Source: Acanthosepion esculentum (taxonomy: Eukaryota; Mollusca; Cephalopoda; Sepiida; Sepiidae). Taken from it: a stretch of DNA of 64,000 nucleotides. The stretch lies in NCBI GenBank assembly GCA_964036315.1, contig OZ038509.1:24286884-24350883 (forward strand), written 5' to 3'. Below, piece by piece: positions 11,841 to 22,790 of the stretch (position 1 is its first letter; each line of letters starts with the position of its first letter). The notes beneath the pieces are model-generated. The model ran no database searches. It saw only the letters and a program-made list of their open reading frames with translations, and had not been told where the DNA came from. The translations under genes and the position numbers were made by a program.

Positions 11841-14189
11841 TATTAGAAGAGAAAATACAAGACATTCTTTGCCGATTTCTTTATTTAGCCATTTTTACCC
11901 TGAAAGGAATTTAATCAGAAAATAAAAGATTACTCCTTCTTCTTCTTCCCCAAAAAAGTAAAAAAACAGATTTCCATTTTCCAACAATCATCGTCTAAAA
12001 AAATTTTTAAAACAAAATAAAAAATAAAACAAGAAATTTGTTTAATTTTAATAAAAAGAAAAATTAAAGAAGAAAAAACATGAAAAACTAAAAAAAAATA
12101 TATTTTTAGTTTTACTTTCTCACAATTAATAATAATAATAATAAACAAATCAGATTTTAATAAATTAGGCTTTTTTTAGGGGTAAAAAAAATATTTTTAG
12201 AATATTTCTATTCAATTTATTAATTATTCATTATTATTACTTGATATTAAGTTTGGCTAAGGCTAAATAAAAGGAAGATTGTGTTGCACCAATCTTTCAA
12301 ATAAAGCAGATCTAATTTTAAATGCGATTTTAACGAAAAGAAAATAATATGAATTCATCTTTTTTTTAAATTTAAAAATTTAAATTATATTTAATTTATT
12401 CATTCCGATATTTCCGGAATTTTTTTTTTTTAAAAGTCCAGATTGTTTTGTGTTTTTTTATGTAAATATTTTTAAAACTAAAAGAATGGGAAAGAATTTT
12501 TAAAATAAAATCGGCAAGAAAAATTTTTTAATCAAATCTGAAAAGATTTTATAAATAACAATTAATTTAACTAATTTTAGATTTTAAATGTTTTTCAAAT
12601 GAGAAAAAAATGGAAAAAAAGTAAATAAATTTCTGACGACAAAATAAAAATCTGGTTCCTGTCTTTTAGTTTTTGGGGATTTTTAGGGAAAAATCTTTGA
12701 TTTCTCAAGACAGACAGAAGATATTTTTAAAAACAATCTGAACCCCTAAAGCTTTTAAAATAATTACCTAAATTCTAAGCTGATCAAAGAAGACAGAATA
12801 TCGAGAAATAATCGATTCGATATTGAATATGCGACAAAAATCTACATTTTTTTTTGGATTCGGCCTCTTCATTGCAAAAACATTCACGCCCTTTCCACGA
12901 TTAAAAAACGTTTCTTTTTCGTTCTGTTTTATCATAAAGAACACAGTTAAAAACAAAAGAAAAAAAAATTTGTTCAGTGATTCTCTTTTGAATTACTACA
13001 ACCAGAACCGGCAGTTAAAAGAAAGAGAGGGAAAGAAAAAAACTCTTTTTATTCTTACCTGTTACTTGTAAATATCTTTCCACTGAACTCTCTCCCTCAG
13101 CGCTTGATCTCCTCGTACAAGACAAACGAAATGATCGGTCTACAATGTTTATCATTGGATGAATACTTTTTTTTTTTTCAAAAGGTTTTTCTGAATATAA
13201 CTATTTGAAATATTTTTATAAAATTTTAAAATGCATTTTCATATATTTTTTCCTTTATTTTTTTATGAAAATAACAAAGGGAATTATTTACTGCGGAGGT
13301 ATACCGGTTGAGTCATAAATGGCGCCCAGTTGCGTCTGCTTGATTTTATCGGTTGATGTTGATGACTAATTTATTTGTTTGTTTGTTTTAGACATGTTTA
13401 TATTTAACAGTTATCGATTTGCATTACATTTCGTGAAACTAGATTTCTATTGTTTTAGAAAAATATTTTCTAGCAAGTTGAAATATTGGAAATTAATTTC
13501 TTTGTTTTAATTAACGGAACCACATTAGTAGTGGAATTTCAAACTGTTACACACTGTCAAAGTGTACAGTGTACAATTCCAGGAAATTATATATTTAGCT
13601 TAAGTTATTATAATCATATATTTTATAAAATAATTTTACATGCAACAGAAAATAAAATCTTTTTGTTTTTTGCTCGCTTTCCAAGAATTTAAATTTTTAC
13701 AAAAATATTATTTATCTGTCAGCACCTTCCCTATAAAACGTGATTAATTAATTGTAAGAAGCTGTTTCTACACCTTTGATGTAGGAGATTTCATTCAGTG
13801 TTTATTTCTGTCAGGAAATAGAGCAAGTCTGCTGTTTTTGTAATTGAAACAAAACAATAAACACCATTTTTGCTGGTTCACTGCGCATGCGTGTTTCAAA
13901 AAACTTTTTTTTTAGTTAATGTTGCCATGGATTTAAAACGAAGTTTCAATGAAGTTTTAGTTTAACCTTCCTGAATTACAATGAATAAATAATTAAAAAC
14001 AGTCTTTGCTTCATTACTTTGTTGATATATTGATTATGCGTTCAATCCCTGGGTCAGACAGTATGGAAACAGGTGAGCAATAACTGAACAGTACTAACTA
14101 AATAGAAATAAGAACTGGACGATATCCCTAGACATAAAGGAGCAATAACAATCTACCAGCATAGGTGGGTTCAGTTCAGAATTCACTGT
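11841..14189. other. Very AT-rich non-coding DNA
   Basis: Poly-A/poly-T rich to about 13.3 kb, then more mixed sequence. No gene or recurring family is seen. A palindromic TGCGCATGCG near 13882 resembles an NRF-1 site but stands alone. Confidence 0.5.
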
Positions 14190-14310
14190 AGGTTACCCAG
14201 ATCAATAAACACCTGAGGAAGGTCGGGGAAAACAACAGCCAAAGCATACATAACCCCAACAAATAATGTAAACAATGATAACTCATCATCCCAGAAATTC
14301 AGATAGGTTG
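14190..14310 (+). repeat. Diverged PLE-type tail
   Basis: CACCTGAGGAAGGTCGGGGA, AACAACAGCCAAAGC and AATAATGTAAACAATG follow the order of the PLE tail landmarks but belong to a more distant subfamily. No ORF is attached. Confidence 0.45.
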
Positions 14311-14569
14311 TGCCTGTTCTGAATATCTTTTATGTAAAGTAAAGATGTGGGAAAAACTATGGATAAAGAAGTCATTTTTAATGCCATGTTCCTTAAGGAG
14401 GTAGGGGATAATGGTTTGCCACAGATTCCTTTATCTGCAAATTGTCTTCTCACAAAAATTGACTTTCCCAGAATCCATAGCTCAGGACTCAAGGTTAGAC
14501 ATTGGGGATCTGGGAACAGCAATGCAGGACTGAACAGTATGGAAAGATATTGTCAATGGAATTCCGACC

Positions 14570-14935
14570 AAGGGACCGAGTCAGGGTTTCTCATTTGACT
14601 GCTAGTAGTAGTAGAGGAGATGGGTGCTGGGTCTTCTGTGTAGGTATAGTAAGAGTCTGAATTTCATTACAGGGGAAATTTACAAAGGGACTGAATCTGG
14701 ATTTCCCACTTGATTGCTAGTAGTAACATGCAAATAGAGGAGATGGGCGCTGTGTCTTAGGTGAAGGTGTGATAAGAGTCTGAACTTCATTACAGAGGAA
14801 ATATACATAGGGGCTGAGTCAGGGTTTCTTATTTGACTGCTAGTAATAACAGGCAAGTAGAGATGAGATGGGCGCTGTGTCTTAGGTGAAGGTGTGGTAA
14901 GAGTCTGAACTTCATTACAGGGGAAATGCTTATGC
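14570..14935 (+). repeat. Tandem repeat, three units of about 120 bp
   Basis: Units start near 14574, 14690 and 14812. Each contains GATTTCCCACTTGATTGCTAG-like sequence, GAGATGGGCGCTGTGTCTTA and AAGAGTCTGAACTTCATTAC. The 85-codon minus-strand frame across it is a repeat artefact. Confidence 0.85.
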
Positions 14936-15097
14936 ATATAGTCTTCTGTACTGAAAATGACTGAAGTACCTACTACGAAAAATTACCTTGAATCTTTTTA
15001 GCACCCCACCTTGTTTCTTTGAACGTCAGTGGTCATAAATACAGTAGTAAATACTGTATGTTGGTCTGCCATAGATCATCTGTCCCACTGCTCAAAA

Positions 15098-15540
15098 AAG
15101 ATTTTGTTTGTTTTGTTTTGTATCATGGCATATCAACCTCAATGGGTTATTTAATACTGACAAAATTTTTTATTAGTAGTAATATTTCTTTTTCAAAAAT
15201 CTATTTCTGGTAATATTTTTTCTTAAAAATCTATTTCTGGTAATAATTTTCCTTCAAATATGTATATGGTAATATTTTTTTTCAAAATGTATCACTGGTA
15301 ATAATTTTTTTACAAAGTATTTCTGGTATTAAAACCTATTTTTACACTTTCATAGTGTTTTGACTCCAGTTTGGGGGTTAACTATTTGCCCATAGCTGGG
15401 ACCCTAACAGGTGCTACCACCCCAGGTCAGGGTGGACCTGGGAACACCAGCAATTAAGAGGTGGTTCCATGCTCCTCAAAACCTCCTGATCAGAGGCCTT
15501 GCTGTCGAACATAGTTTATCGTCTTACCTAGGACACACTC
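15098..15540 (+). mobile_element. V-family dispersed repeat, copy 1 (complete)
   Basis: The family has three parts. The head is a hairpin, GGCATATCAACCTCAATGGG then TTATTTAATGCC. The middle is a minisatellite of about 33-bp units (TTCAAAAATCTATTTCTGGT). The 3' block runs from AACTATTTGCCCATAGCTGG through GGTGCTACCACC and CCTCCTGATCAGAGGCCTTG to TTTATCGTCTTACC. Here all three are present; the head's last ATGCC has decayed to ATACT. No coding capacity and no clear target-site duplication. Seven copies or fragments lie in this window, all on the + strand. The mobilisation mechanism is unknown. Confidence 0.75.
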
Positions 15541-15717
15541 AAAAAAGGTTGCCACTGCCTTGAATAGTCAGTGACCTAATCAAATAGAGTATGGTAATTT
15601 TGTGATAAAAATGAAATCCTAAAAACAAAAATGTTTCGAACACATGTTGAGGGATTTTCCTAACCTGAATACAGACATTCTCTATCACCCATTAGGTTAT
15701 TCTGTTCCATGTTGAAT

Positions 15718-15720
<3 letters not shown>

Positions 15721-15781
<61 letters not shown>
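15721..15781. repeat. (CT)n microsatellite
   Basis: About 30 uninterrupted CT dinucleotides. Confidence 0.98.
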
Positions 15782-15785
<4 letters not shown>

Positions 15786-16077
15786 GCATCTCCCAGTGTA
15801 ATGTGATGGAACCATCTTGTTTCTAAATAATATGTAATAGCAAGGAACACTACCATTAAATGCCTAAGATGAATTTAAAAAGCTAAAGACTAAATGCACT
15901 GCTTTTATCTATGATTATGGAGAATTGGTTTCATGCCTTCCTCAAAAGCATTGCTTTACAATGATCATAAAGTGTCCCAACTGGAGGAAAAAAAGCAAGC
16001 TGTTACAATTGTTTTGTTAATAAACCACTTTCTTCTATTTACTAATTGACAATTTGTACATTCAGTAGGACCAGATG

Positions 16078-16293
16078 GAATTGGAATTGAGATGCTGGCA
16101 GCCTTAGATAATTTAACAAGACAAAAAGATTAGAGACAAAATAAATTAAATATACGACTGTGGTGATATACTAGAAGACCTAATAAGATCCATTTTCATA
16201 GCGCTGTCTAAGAAACCAGGTGCAAATAAATGCGAATTCCATGAGCCTAATGAGCCAGATAATAAAACATCTCACCTGAACTCTGATGACTAA
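16078..16293 (+). pseudogene. RTE-type LINE, early RT region (broken)
   Basis: Frame 1 reads GPDGIGIEMLAALDNL. After stops and a frameshift another frame reads CGDILEDLIRSIFIALSKKP then GANKCEFHEP, ending at 16291-16293. GPDGIP-VEML, IPEDLIRSIFIALPKKPGA and NECEFHRTISLMSH are conserved early-palm motifs of RTE reverse transcriptases. The YADD region is absent: the sequence breaks off into a V-family fragment, and the element's extreme C-terminus resumes at 16557. The copy has therefore lost its RT core. Confidence 0.75.
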
Positions 16294-16302
16294 AAGCAGA
16301 AG

Positions 16303-16540
16303 TAGATCTGTTTCTGGTAATATTTGTCCTTCAAAGTTGTATTGCTGGTAATAATTTTTTTCAAAATGTACTGCTGGTAATAGTTAACTATTTGCTCATA
16401 GCTGGGACCCTAACAGGTGCTACCACCACGGGTCAGGGTGCACCTGGAACGCCAGTAATTAAGAGGTGGTTCTACACTCCTCAAAACCTCCTGATCAGAG
16501 GCCTTGCTTGCTGGATGTAGTTTATCGTCTTACCCAGGAC
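16303..16540 (+). mobile_element. V-family repeat, copy 2 (no head)
   Basis: Starts within the minisatellite part (CTGTTTCTGGTAATATTTGT) and runs to the end of the 3' block (TCGTCTTACCCAGGAC). It lies inside the RTE relic, in place of the missing RT core. Confidence 0.7.
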
Positions 16541-16556
16541 TTGGATTTAGTTTAAC

Positions 16557-16770
16557 ATCAGGAAATTGTGGAGAGCTATGATTACTTACTTGCTATAGGA
16601 ACAAGGTACATAGAAGAAGAAGAATGTGTGAATGGTCGGCAGAACAGGGATAAGAAGTGATAGCGAAAAAACAAAAATTGCTAAAAGCTACAAAGTGCAG
16701 GAAATAGTGGAGAGTTATGATCGCCCACATTCTGAAAAAATATGATACATGGAAAAACAAGTGCATCCAT
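16557..16770 (+). pseudogene. RTE LINE C-terminus, tandemly doubled
   Basis: First end: IRKLWRAMITYLL, stop, EQGT, stop (about 16557-16615). Then NGRQNRDKK and KKQKLLKATKCRK, stop, WRVMIAHILKKYDT (about 16630-16752). Both match the LLRxxKxRKLWRxMIANVLKxHGT ending of the RTE copy at 41.2 kb. Having two C-termini in a row means the 3' end was duplicated by about 130 bp. Confidence 0.65.
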
Positions 16771-16837
16771 CACATGAAGGAATTTTGCTTTAATCTGTAT
16801 AATTCTAACTGGAGATGGTGAAATATATATTTTTTTA

Positions 16838-17011
16838 AATCATTTCACTCCACACAAGGCAATAATGACACTAGGACGCGAGGGGGGCGCAGGGAGTGAA
16901 AGGGAATGAGAAGAGTTTAGTGAGGAGAAGGACAATAACAAAACAGGCTTCAAGAAGACTAAAAACATTATTTGTCATTGCATTTCAATTTTTGAGGATT
17001 TTAAGTGACAG
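16838..17011 (-). pseudogene. LINE-A 3' end (first part, split by an LTR)
   Basis: Reverse complement of the common LINE-A 3' end. It starts with AATCATTTCACTCCACACAA, a variant of the frequent ATCATTTCACCCCAAGCAAG, and continues through the 3' UTR into the last codons. The copy is interrupted by a solo LTR and resumes at 17850. Confidence 0.65.
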
Positions 17012-17849
17012 TGTGGACTCGTCCATTTACCTTATCCCCCTAGCAACAAGAACATTCCATTTTGCACGCCTACGCGAACTAACATAACCAATCAAAACCC
17101 TATAGTGTTAAACAGTGAATCCTATTGGCTCGCAGCGTGATAATTTGAAAACTTCACGTGGAGAAGTTAAATTGCGCCGAAACCAACTTGAGCCGATTTT
17201 CACACCTAAATCCTTATATCAGGAAGATTTTCAACTGACCAAGTTAGTCAATCCAGCAAACACAGAGAAACGCTGATCGAATCCACGCAACTTACGATTG
17301 TAATTTTCCCGCGCGAAAAGAACACAACTGACTCACTCACAAACTCGACTCGAAGATTACTCTGTGATTACAACGAACTTCAACTTACGAAACTTTACTT
17401 ATCTAAAGTGATTATTCAACACTCACTATAACTTAAGTAAAAAAACTATTATCGAACATAACACATATCTACAGTTAAAGGTAGCCTACTTTTGCTAACT
17501 TCATTCTAAACAGTACAAAACGATACGAACATAAAAAAAACGTTGTTTAAACATTAATCCCATTCCTTGTGGACTGCAATGCAAACATACCAACACACCA
17601 AAAAAATAAGCAAACCTTCGTCCACTAACCAACACAAGACATAAAATACCTTGAAGCAACATTTTGTAAATAATCTTTAAATTGTACATAAATGCATTTG
17701 TTTGTTTGAATTGCATTCATGTTTTTGTCTTATTTTATATCGTAAAATATTTATTGTTGTGGATGCATGAACAGATCACGCAACCTGATGAAAAATCCTT
17801 CTGATAAATTCCAGCACTCAATCCTGGTTCATACCGCACATCCCCAACA
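17012..17849. mobile_element. Probable solo LTR of 838 bp with 4-bp target duplication
   Basis: Begins TGTGGACTCG and ends CCCCAACA, flanked by ACAG at 17008-17011 and 17850-17853. Joining the flanks restores an uninterrupted LINE-A sequence, which is good evidence for a clean insertion. The interior has promoter-like elements (ACCAATCAAAACCC and ATTGGCTCG), as expected of an LTR. No primer-binding site or coding part is present, so it would be the product of LTR-LTR recombination. Orientation and superfamily are not determined. Confidence 0.6.
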
Positions 17850-18130
17850 ACAGGGAAGCAAAAAACCGGAAAAGAGTACCACAGGCGAGAAGTACGAGAA
17901 AAGAAATTAGAATTAAAGTGACGGTTGCATCTAGCTAGTTCAACAGTAAAACGGTGAGACCTAGTTGCCAATCTAGCAGCACACTTCAATTCATGCAGTC
18001 GAAGCACCTGAAGTTCATCTGAACAATTAACATGAAAATATCTGTAGAAAAATAGAGGGAAAGTCACATCACGGCAATGAGAAAGTGACCGAAGTTGAGA
18101 TGTTAGCTCAGGATCGATTACATTTTAAGA
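17850..18130 (-). pseudogene. LINE-A C-terminal coding relic (second part)
   Basis: Minus-strand reading gives FYRYFHVNCSDELQVLRLHE, then LKCAARLATRSHRFTVELAR, CNRHFNSNFFSRTSRLW and FPVFCFP. This block (RYFHGNCSDEL / ATRLATRSHRFTVELARCNR / FYSNSFFSRTSRLWNSLPV) is the tail of the ORF2-like protein of a LINE present in at least a dozen 3' fragments in this window. It lies downstream of the RT catalytic core. The real sequence joins 16838-17011 and 17850-18130 around the LTR. The clade is not certain; a CR1/L2/Jockey-like LINE is plausible. Confidence 0.75.
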
Positions 18131-18240
18131 CTGTTTTTATTTTAGTTTTACGAAAACCCAGCTGCAGTGAGGAACACAGGTTTGAAAAGCAAAAAAAAAA
18201 AAAAAAAATGGAAGACTAGAGATATTCAGCCTCTAAAAAG

Positions 18241-20189
18241 CAATGGTTCCCAACCGATTTGGGGCCATGCCCCACTTTGGTATTTCTAAAATTCTGGTAT
18301 CCCCCCCCCCCGCCTGTAATATTTAATTCTTATCGCAGCTGATCACTAAAGCGGAAGAGAACAGGACATTTTTCAACCTTGACCTTTCCATCGTGATCCC
18401 TACACGCTTGTAATTTCGTTTAGAGATGAACTAATTACCTTTTTAGTTCGCTGTTATTACGAACCTAGTCGTAATACGTCTCTAAGCGTTTTACAAGTAA
18501 GTTTCGAATAGCAAATCTCTACTCATTTTTTTAGGAAGATTTTTGACATTTTAGTGATGCCATTTTTTGTCGTAAGACACTCTGAACATAACATAGCGAC
18601 TCCTCGCCGAATTCTGGTCGGTACTGACCGGTCGGCTCTGATACAGTCGGTGCACAGGCTTCTGGCCTTTGAGGAAAGGATGCCGCCCCGGGCTGTGTAT
18701 TAAGTTACGCTCCCATTTTTCTTTTGTCTGCCAACTGGACGCGAGTTGGAACGCTCTCTCTCTCTCTCTCTCCCTATACTTCTGGCTCCTGGCCCATGTT
18801 CTACTCTCGGCATTCCACTCCTACTGGCTGCCCGCACGTCGTCCGCAACCTTTCCCCGTACACACCAGTTGTAATTATTACGGGAGGTTTCGACTGGACT
18901 CGACCCGCAACGCTAGCAACCATCTGCAACGACCAGCACATCTGCAGCGACCAGCAACCATCTGCAGCGTCCAACAGCAATACCCAGATCAGACAACCAG
19001 CAAGGCCCACCTGCGACGACTAACCAACCTTTCCCGTACACTATTGTAATTATTACGGAAGGTTTCTAGACACTCACGTAATAATTACAATAGTAATTAT
19101 TACGGAAGGTTTCTAGACACTCACTTCGACTCAACTGCAGCTTCTGCACTTCAATGCCCAACCGTCGACACGACCAGAGCGTCCACACTTCAACAACCTC
19201 CAACCGTCGACACGACCGGAGCAACCGCGCATCATCAACCTCCAACCGTCGACCAGACCGGAGATCCGCACATCAACCCTCATCTGGAGCGTCCGCACCT
19301 GCAACGTCGAAACAATGACTCAACCGGAACGTCAGCACCTCAACGTCCAACCGTCAGCATTACCAATATATCCACTAGTTTTCTCCTTCATCTAATAAAC
19401 CCTGCGTAAATCATGCGTATCTTCGTTCTGTTGTCCATATTGTTTCGCCTGGTCGGATCATAAAGTAAAAATGTGGCGGGCTCCTTGTGGCATCATCATA
19501 TAGGACACGGAGGCGCCCGGGCCATCGCGCCCCACTCCAGGGTGTCCGCTACATTTACATCTTCAAAATTTTACTGCAATTTACTTGACCCCCCCCCCCC
19601 ACTGAGTCAGGTTGTGACACAAGGTCAGTTTTTAACGTGGGGATCCGAGTGTTTTCACTCGGGCCGCTGGTCTTAGCTTGTCATAGCTGGTCTTGGCTTG
19701 TCGTAGCTGGTCCAAACAGTTTGGACCAAACTGGTCAGAGCCGGTCCAAGCTAGTCATAGCCGTGATACCACCAGCACGGGGGCAGAGCCCTGTGATCGA
19801 TAAGTATCTGACTGAATGCATACACCCATCCAAGGAGGAATTTACGCACTCAAATTTTACTGCAATTCATGTGAAGGAAGCTAAAAGCAATTAACTTTGT
19901 CTCTAAACAAGCCTCCAAAGACCATGGCGTCCATGAAAGAGACAAATTAAAAAAACAAAAAGACAGTTAAAGTTTCAAAACATAGAACTGAAAGGCAGAA
20001 ATATAAAATATTTGAATGAAAGTTCTGTAATATAATTTGATCATTTTAATCATGAAATAATAATGCAAAATGAAATTTGAGCTTACGTTGGTATAGTAAA
20101 CCGAAGGGCGGTGCACATCCTACGCATTCCCCACCAAAATATTGCCATACCCCACTAGTGGGGCATACGACCCACGTTGGGAATCATTG
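18241..20189. mobile_element. hAT-like non-autonomous DNA transposon with nested GC-richer insert
   Basis: Terminal inverted repeats: CAATGGTTCCCAAC at 18241 and its imperfect mirror GTTGGGAATCATTG ending at 20189. Inner sequences CCCCACTTTGGTATT and ATTGCCATACCCCAC also face each other. CAGTGGTTCCCAA-type ends and an approximate 8-bp duplication (CTCTAAAAAG before, CTCTAAAG after) fit the hAT superfamily. No transposase is seen. About 18560-19560 is markedly richer in GC and CpG, with repeated CAACCTCCAACCGTCGAC phrases and an AATAAA near 19394, and may be a nested LTR-like or other insertion. The ends are better supported than the interior. Confidence 0.6.
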
Positions 20190-20481
20190 CTCTAAAGCAA
20201 TGCGTCATACTTTCCTCTCACTTTTTATATCTTTCCTTCTCTCTGTTCTCAACTGAATTGATTGAAAGAGGACGTAAGAAGAGTTTTGACGTCGGCGACA
20301 TTCATTCCTAATTAGGTTACACTTAGTCGTTTCTGTTAAAACAGCTCATTCCAATTCTTCTGGGTCACACATCAATGTCGACTAAACTCCCACACCATCA
20401 TTGGCTGCTTTCCCTGACTGATTGCTCAGTCAAATACTTTCAATTTCAAAATACTTTTTGAACTTTCTCTTCCCCGACACA

Positions 20482-20522
<41 letters not shown>

Positions 20523-21071
20523 CTTCCTTCTTCTTTCACTCTATTCCCCCTTTTTTTTCCTTTTCTCTACCCCCACCTCCACCGCTTTCTCCTCTTTCTT
20601 CAACCATTGCTCTTTTGAGGTCGCACCTAAACTTACAAATGCATCAAGCATTTGCCAGCAAGTAAATTTAAGCAGGGTGAAAATAATAAAAATGTTGTTT
20701 TGTAAACTTCTTATTTTCTTCTAAGTACTTTTGTAAAAAGAAAAAAAAAACAACAGCATGGTTCTCTTTATCCGCGTCTCCATTTTCTTTAGTTTCATTT
20801 TCCGCGTATAACCCCAGAAATAAAACCAGATTTAGATCTTTACTGTTAATTCACATCAAAATATTAAATCACCACAAAATAAAAAGAATTTATATTTAAA
20901 ATTCACATCAAATTCTCCCAGAGTGAGGACCTTCCATTGCACTCTGGTTGGGTTGACCTTTTCGGTCACGTGCGCTATTTCTAAGTATAGGAATCAACGT
21001 TCACACACACCTCCATTAACAAGCCAAAATCAATTTTTTGTCTTTTTTTTTTTAAATTGTAAAAGATTCCT
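20190..21071. other. Non-coding DNA with (CT)n
   Basis: (CT)n at about 20484-20518; otherwise no recognised feature. Confidence 0.5.
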
Positions 21072-21395
21072 TCTGAGATGAAGCATTATGTACACTATTT
21101 ACATTATTCGGACGATTGTCCTCATCTTTGTCGCCATATTTATTACAACATTTCGGCCGTTGCACGCTCCGGCCTTCTTCAGGTGGTTGGAATGTCGAAC
21201 TGAACCCTTTATTTCGCTCACTGGGTTAGACTGTTCTAGTTCCACGTGTCATGTTTAATGGATGTCAGTTATCAGTTATCTCCTGTTAATTTCCCTCTCC
21301 AAGTTCTCCACCGCCTTAACCAGGTATTGAACTCACACTCTTTGGGTCCTGTCACTGGATCTAAGCAACGCCTTTATCCACTGTGCCATGCGTAA
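21072..21395 (-). repeat. Solitary PLE tail with tRNA-like boxes
   Basis: Reverse complement reads A box TGGCACAGTGGATAAAGGCG, B-box-like GAGTTCAATACC about 50 nt later, then CTGAAGAAGGCCGGAGC, CGGCCGAAATGTTGT and AATAATGTAAATAGTG. The spacing of the boxes suits a tRNA-derived SINE head joined to a PLE-type tail. No coding part is attached. This copy best preserves the potential hammerhead-like core described in the findings. Confidence 0.6.
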
Positions 21396-21482
21396 ATAGT
21401 GACGGAATTGTTAATCGGAGGGCCGTGTTCCAATTCCAGTCGGGTTCGTTATATTCACTTACGTACAAATACCTTTGGGGAA

Positions 21483-21645
21483 GGTATGAATCCATCTCTC
21501 CTCCCACCAGCTATAGGTCAATTAGTAAGATTTGTATCACTAAATTATTATTTTTTTTTTTTAAAAAGTCTTATAATCTAAAAATATTTTCTGCCTTTAA
21601 ATAACCTGCAAAGGGGTGGTAAGCCGTAAAAAACAAATCAACCTT
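21483..21645 (-). mobile_element. W-family dispersed repeat, copy 1
   Basis: Reverse complement starts TTTTTTACGGCTTACCACCC, then TTTGCAGGTTATTTAAAGGC, and ends with a CCTATAGCTGGTGGGAGGAG / ATTCATACCTTCCCC block. The layout (hairpin head, AT-rich middle, CCATAGCTGG block) parallels the V family but with different sequence. Other copies: 38898-39085 (+) and 48450-48612 (-). Confidence 0.6.
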
Positions 21646-21734
21646 AAAAACATGTATATCTTTCAAAGAATAAAATTTACATAAGTGTTATATACAAACG
21701 TATGGTTTTATTTTATTTTGTTGTCTAAAGCTTG

Positions 21735-21912
21735 ACTGGAAAGCAAGAAACCGAAAGAGAGTTCCACAAGCGAGAAGTGCGAAAAAAGAAACAGCATAGA
21801 ACCTACGGTTACAGTTAGCCATTTCAGCCGTAAGATGAGGGGACCTTGCCGCCAATCTAGTACTGCATTTAAGGTCATAGTCTAGGTAATATAGAGGAAA
21901 CTTCATCAGAAC
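21735..21912 (-). pseudogene. LINE-A C-terminal relic
   Basis: Minus-strand reading gives LKCSTRLAARSPHLTAEMAN then CNRRFYAVSFFALLACGTLF. This is the LINE-A tail with the SRTSRLWNS phrase frameshifted. Both ends are lost. Confidence 0.7.
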
Positions 21913-22049
21913 GATTATGTTTTATAACAAAATTTACAAGCCGCATTCGCAAACCATGGCGTCATATGTATATGGATATTGAGAGCCTGACAGAACATCC
22001 CTGAATAAATGCGTGTAGGAGGAAAGATCGAAGGTAAGAAAGCAAGAGG

Positions 22050-22109
<60 letters not shown>

Positions 22110-22150
22110 CGCCCTCCCCTGATATATATATATATATATATATATAATAT
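22050..22150. repeat. (CA)n followed by (TA)n microsatellite
   Basis: About 25 CA units at 22052-22108 and about 12 TA units at 22121-22145. Confidence 0.97.
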
Positions 22151-22229
22151 GGAGAAAACAACTGAAAAGTTGCAAATTAAAAGAAAAAATTGGATGTTTT
22201 TTTGTGAAAGTATTTATTTATATTTTTTA

Positions 22230-22330
22230 TATATATATATATTTGATATTTCAGATCGACCCGATCTTTCGTCAGAATTAATTTCTGACGAAAGATCGGG
22301 GCGATCTGAAATATCAAATATATATATATA
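22230..22330. repeat. Near-perfect 101-bp palindrome
   Basis: Arms of about 48 bp around a 5-bp loop (TTAAT at 22278-22282). The left arm reads TTTGATATTTCAGATCGACC then CGATCTTTCGTCAGAA; the right arm is its mirror with one mismatch (CGGGT versus CGGGG). The outer ends pass into (TA)n. It could be a short foldback element or the product of a replication template switch. Confidence 0.85.
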
Positions 22331-22509
22331 AAATATAGTAGGGATATCATAGATTGTAGTTTGGATAGTACTATGACATCAAAATAGTTGTAAATCAAAG
22401 AATAATATTATTTGGATGAATATTTTATTTGAATAAACTCATTTATTTACAAACAAAAAATCAGCTTTATCTTGTATGGTTTCAATGGGATCCCCGTGAC
22501 TTTTTTGAA

Positions 22510-22790
22510 GCATTTAACTCCAAGCAAGGTGGGCGTTTCACTAGCACCCAAGGGGTTACAGAGAGTGAGAGCAAGAATAAAGAGGAGTGTTTGAGGAAAG
22601 GATATAGAGAAGGACGGGGATCAGGATCAAGGCATCAGAAGATGTCGATTGACATTACATTTGAATATTTGAAGATTATAGCTTTCAGGGAAGCAAGTAA
22701 GAGGAAAGGAGTTCCACTGTCGGGAAGTGCGAGAGAAGAAGCTGTTGAAGTAGAAGAGGCGGTTACATTTAACAGTTTCGACAGTGTGGC
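22510..22790 (-). pseudogene. LINE-A 3' end within a TE mosaic
   Basis: Minus-strand reading gives HTVETVKCNRLFYFNSFFSR, TSRQWNSFPLTCFPESYNLQ and FKCNVNRHL, then the LINE-A 3' UTR down to TTAACTCCAAGCAAGGTGGG. It fuses on its 5' side, without a visible gap, to a hAT dimerisation domain. Confidence 0.75.

Noticed and set aside
13880..13893. NRF-1-like TGCGCATGCG palindromes at 13.88, 44.91 and 60.21 kb as promoters
   Set aside because: No gene starts near them and the context differs at each site.
18669..19049. 126-codon + strand frame in the GC-rich block of the hAT-like element
   Set aside because: Contains (CT)n and repeated words, no domain recognised; more likely non-coding LTR-like sequence.
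19708..19726. 19-bp perfect palindrome GGTCCAAACAGTTTGGACC as an operator
   Set aside because: Lies within degenerate GGTC-rich repeats inside a transposon-like block; no regulatory context.
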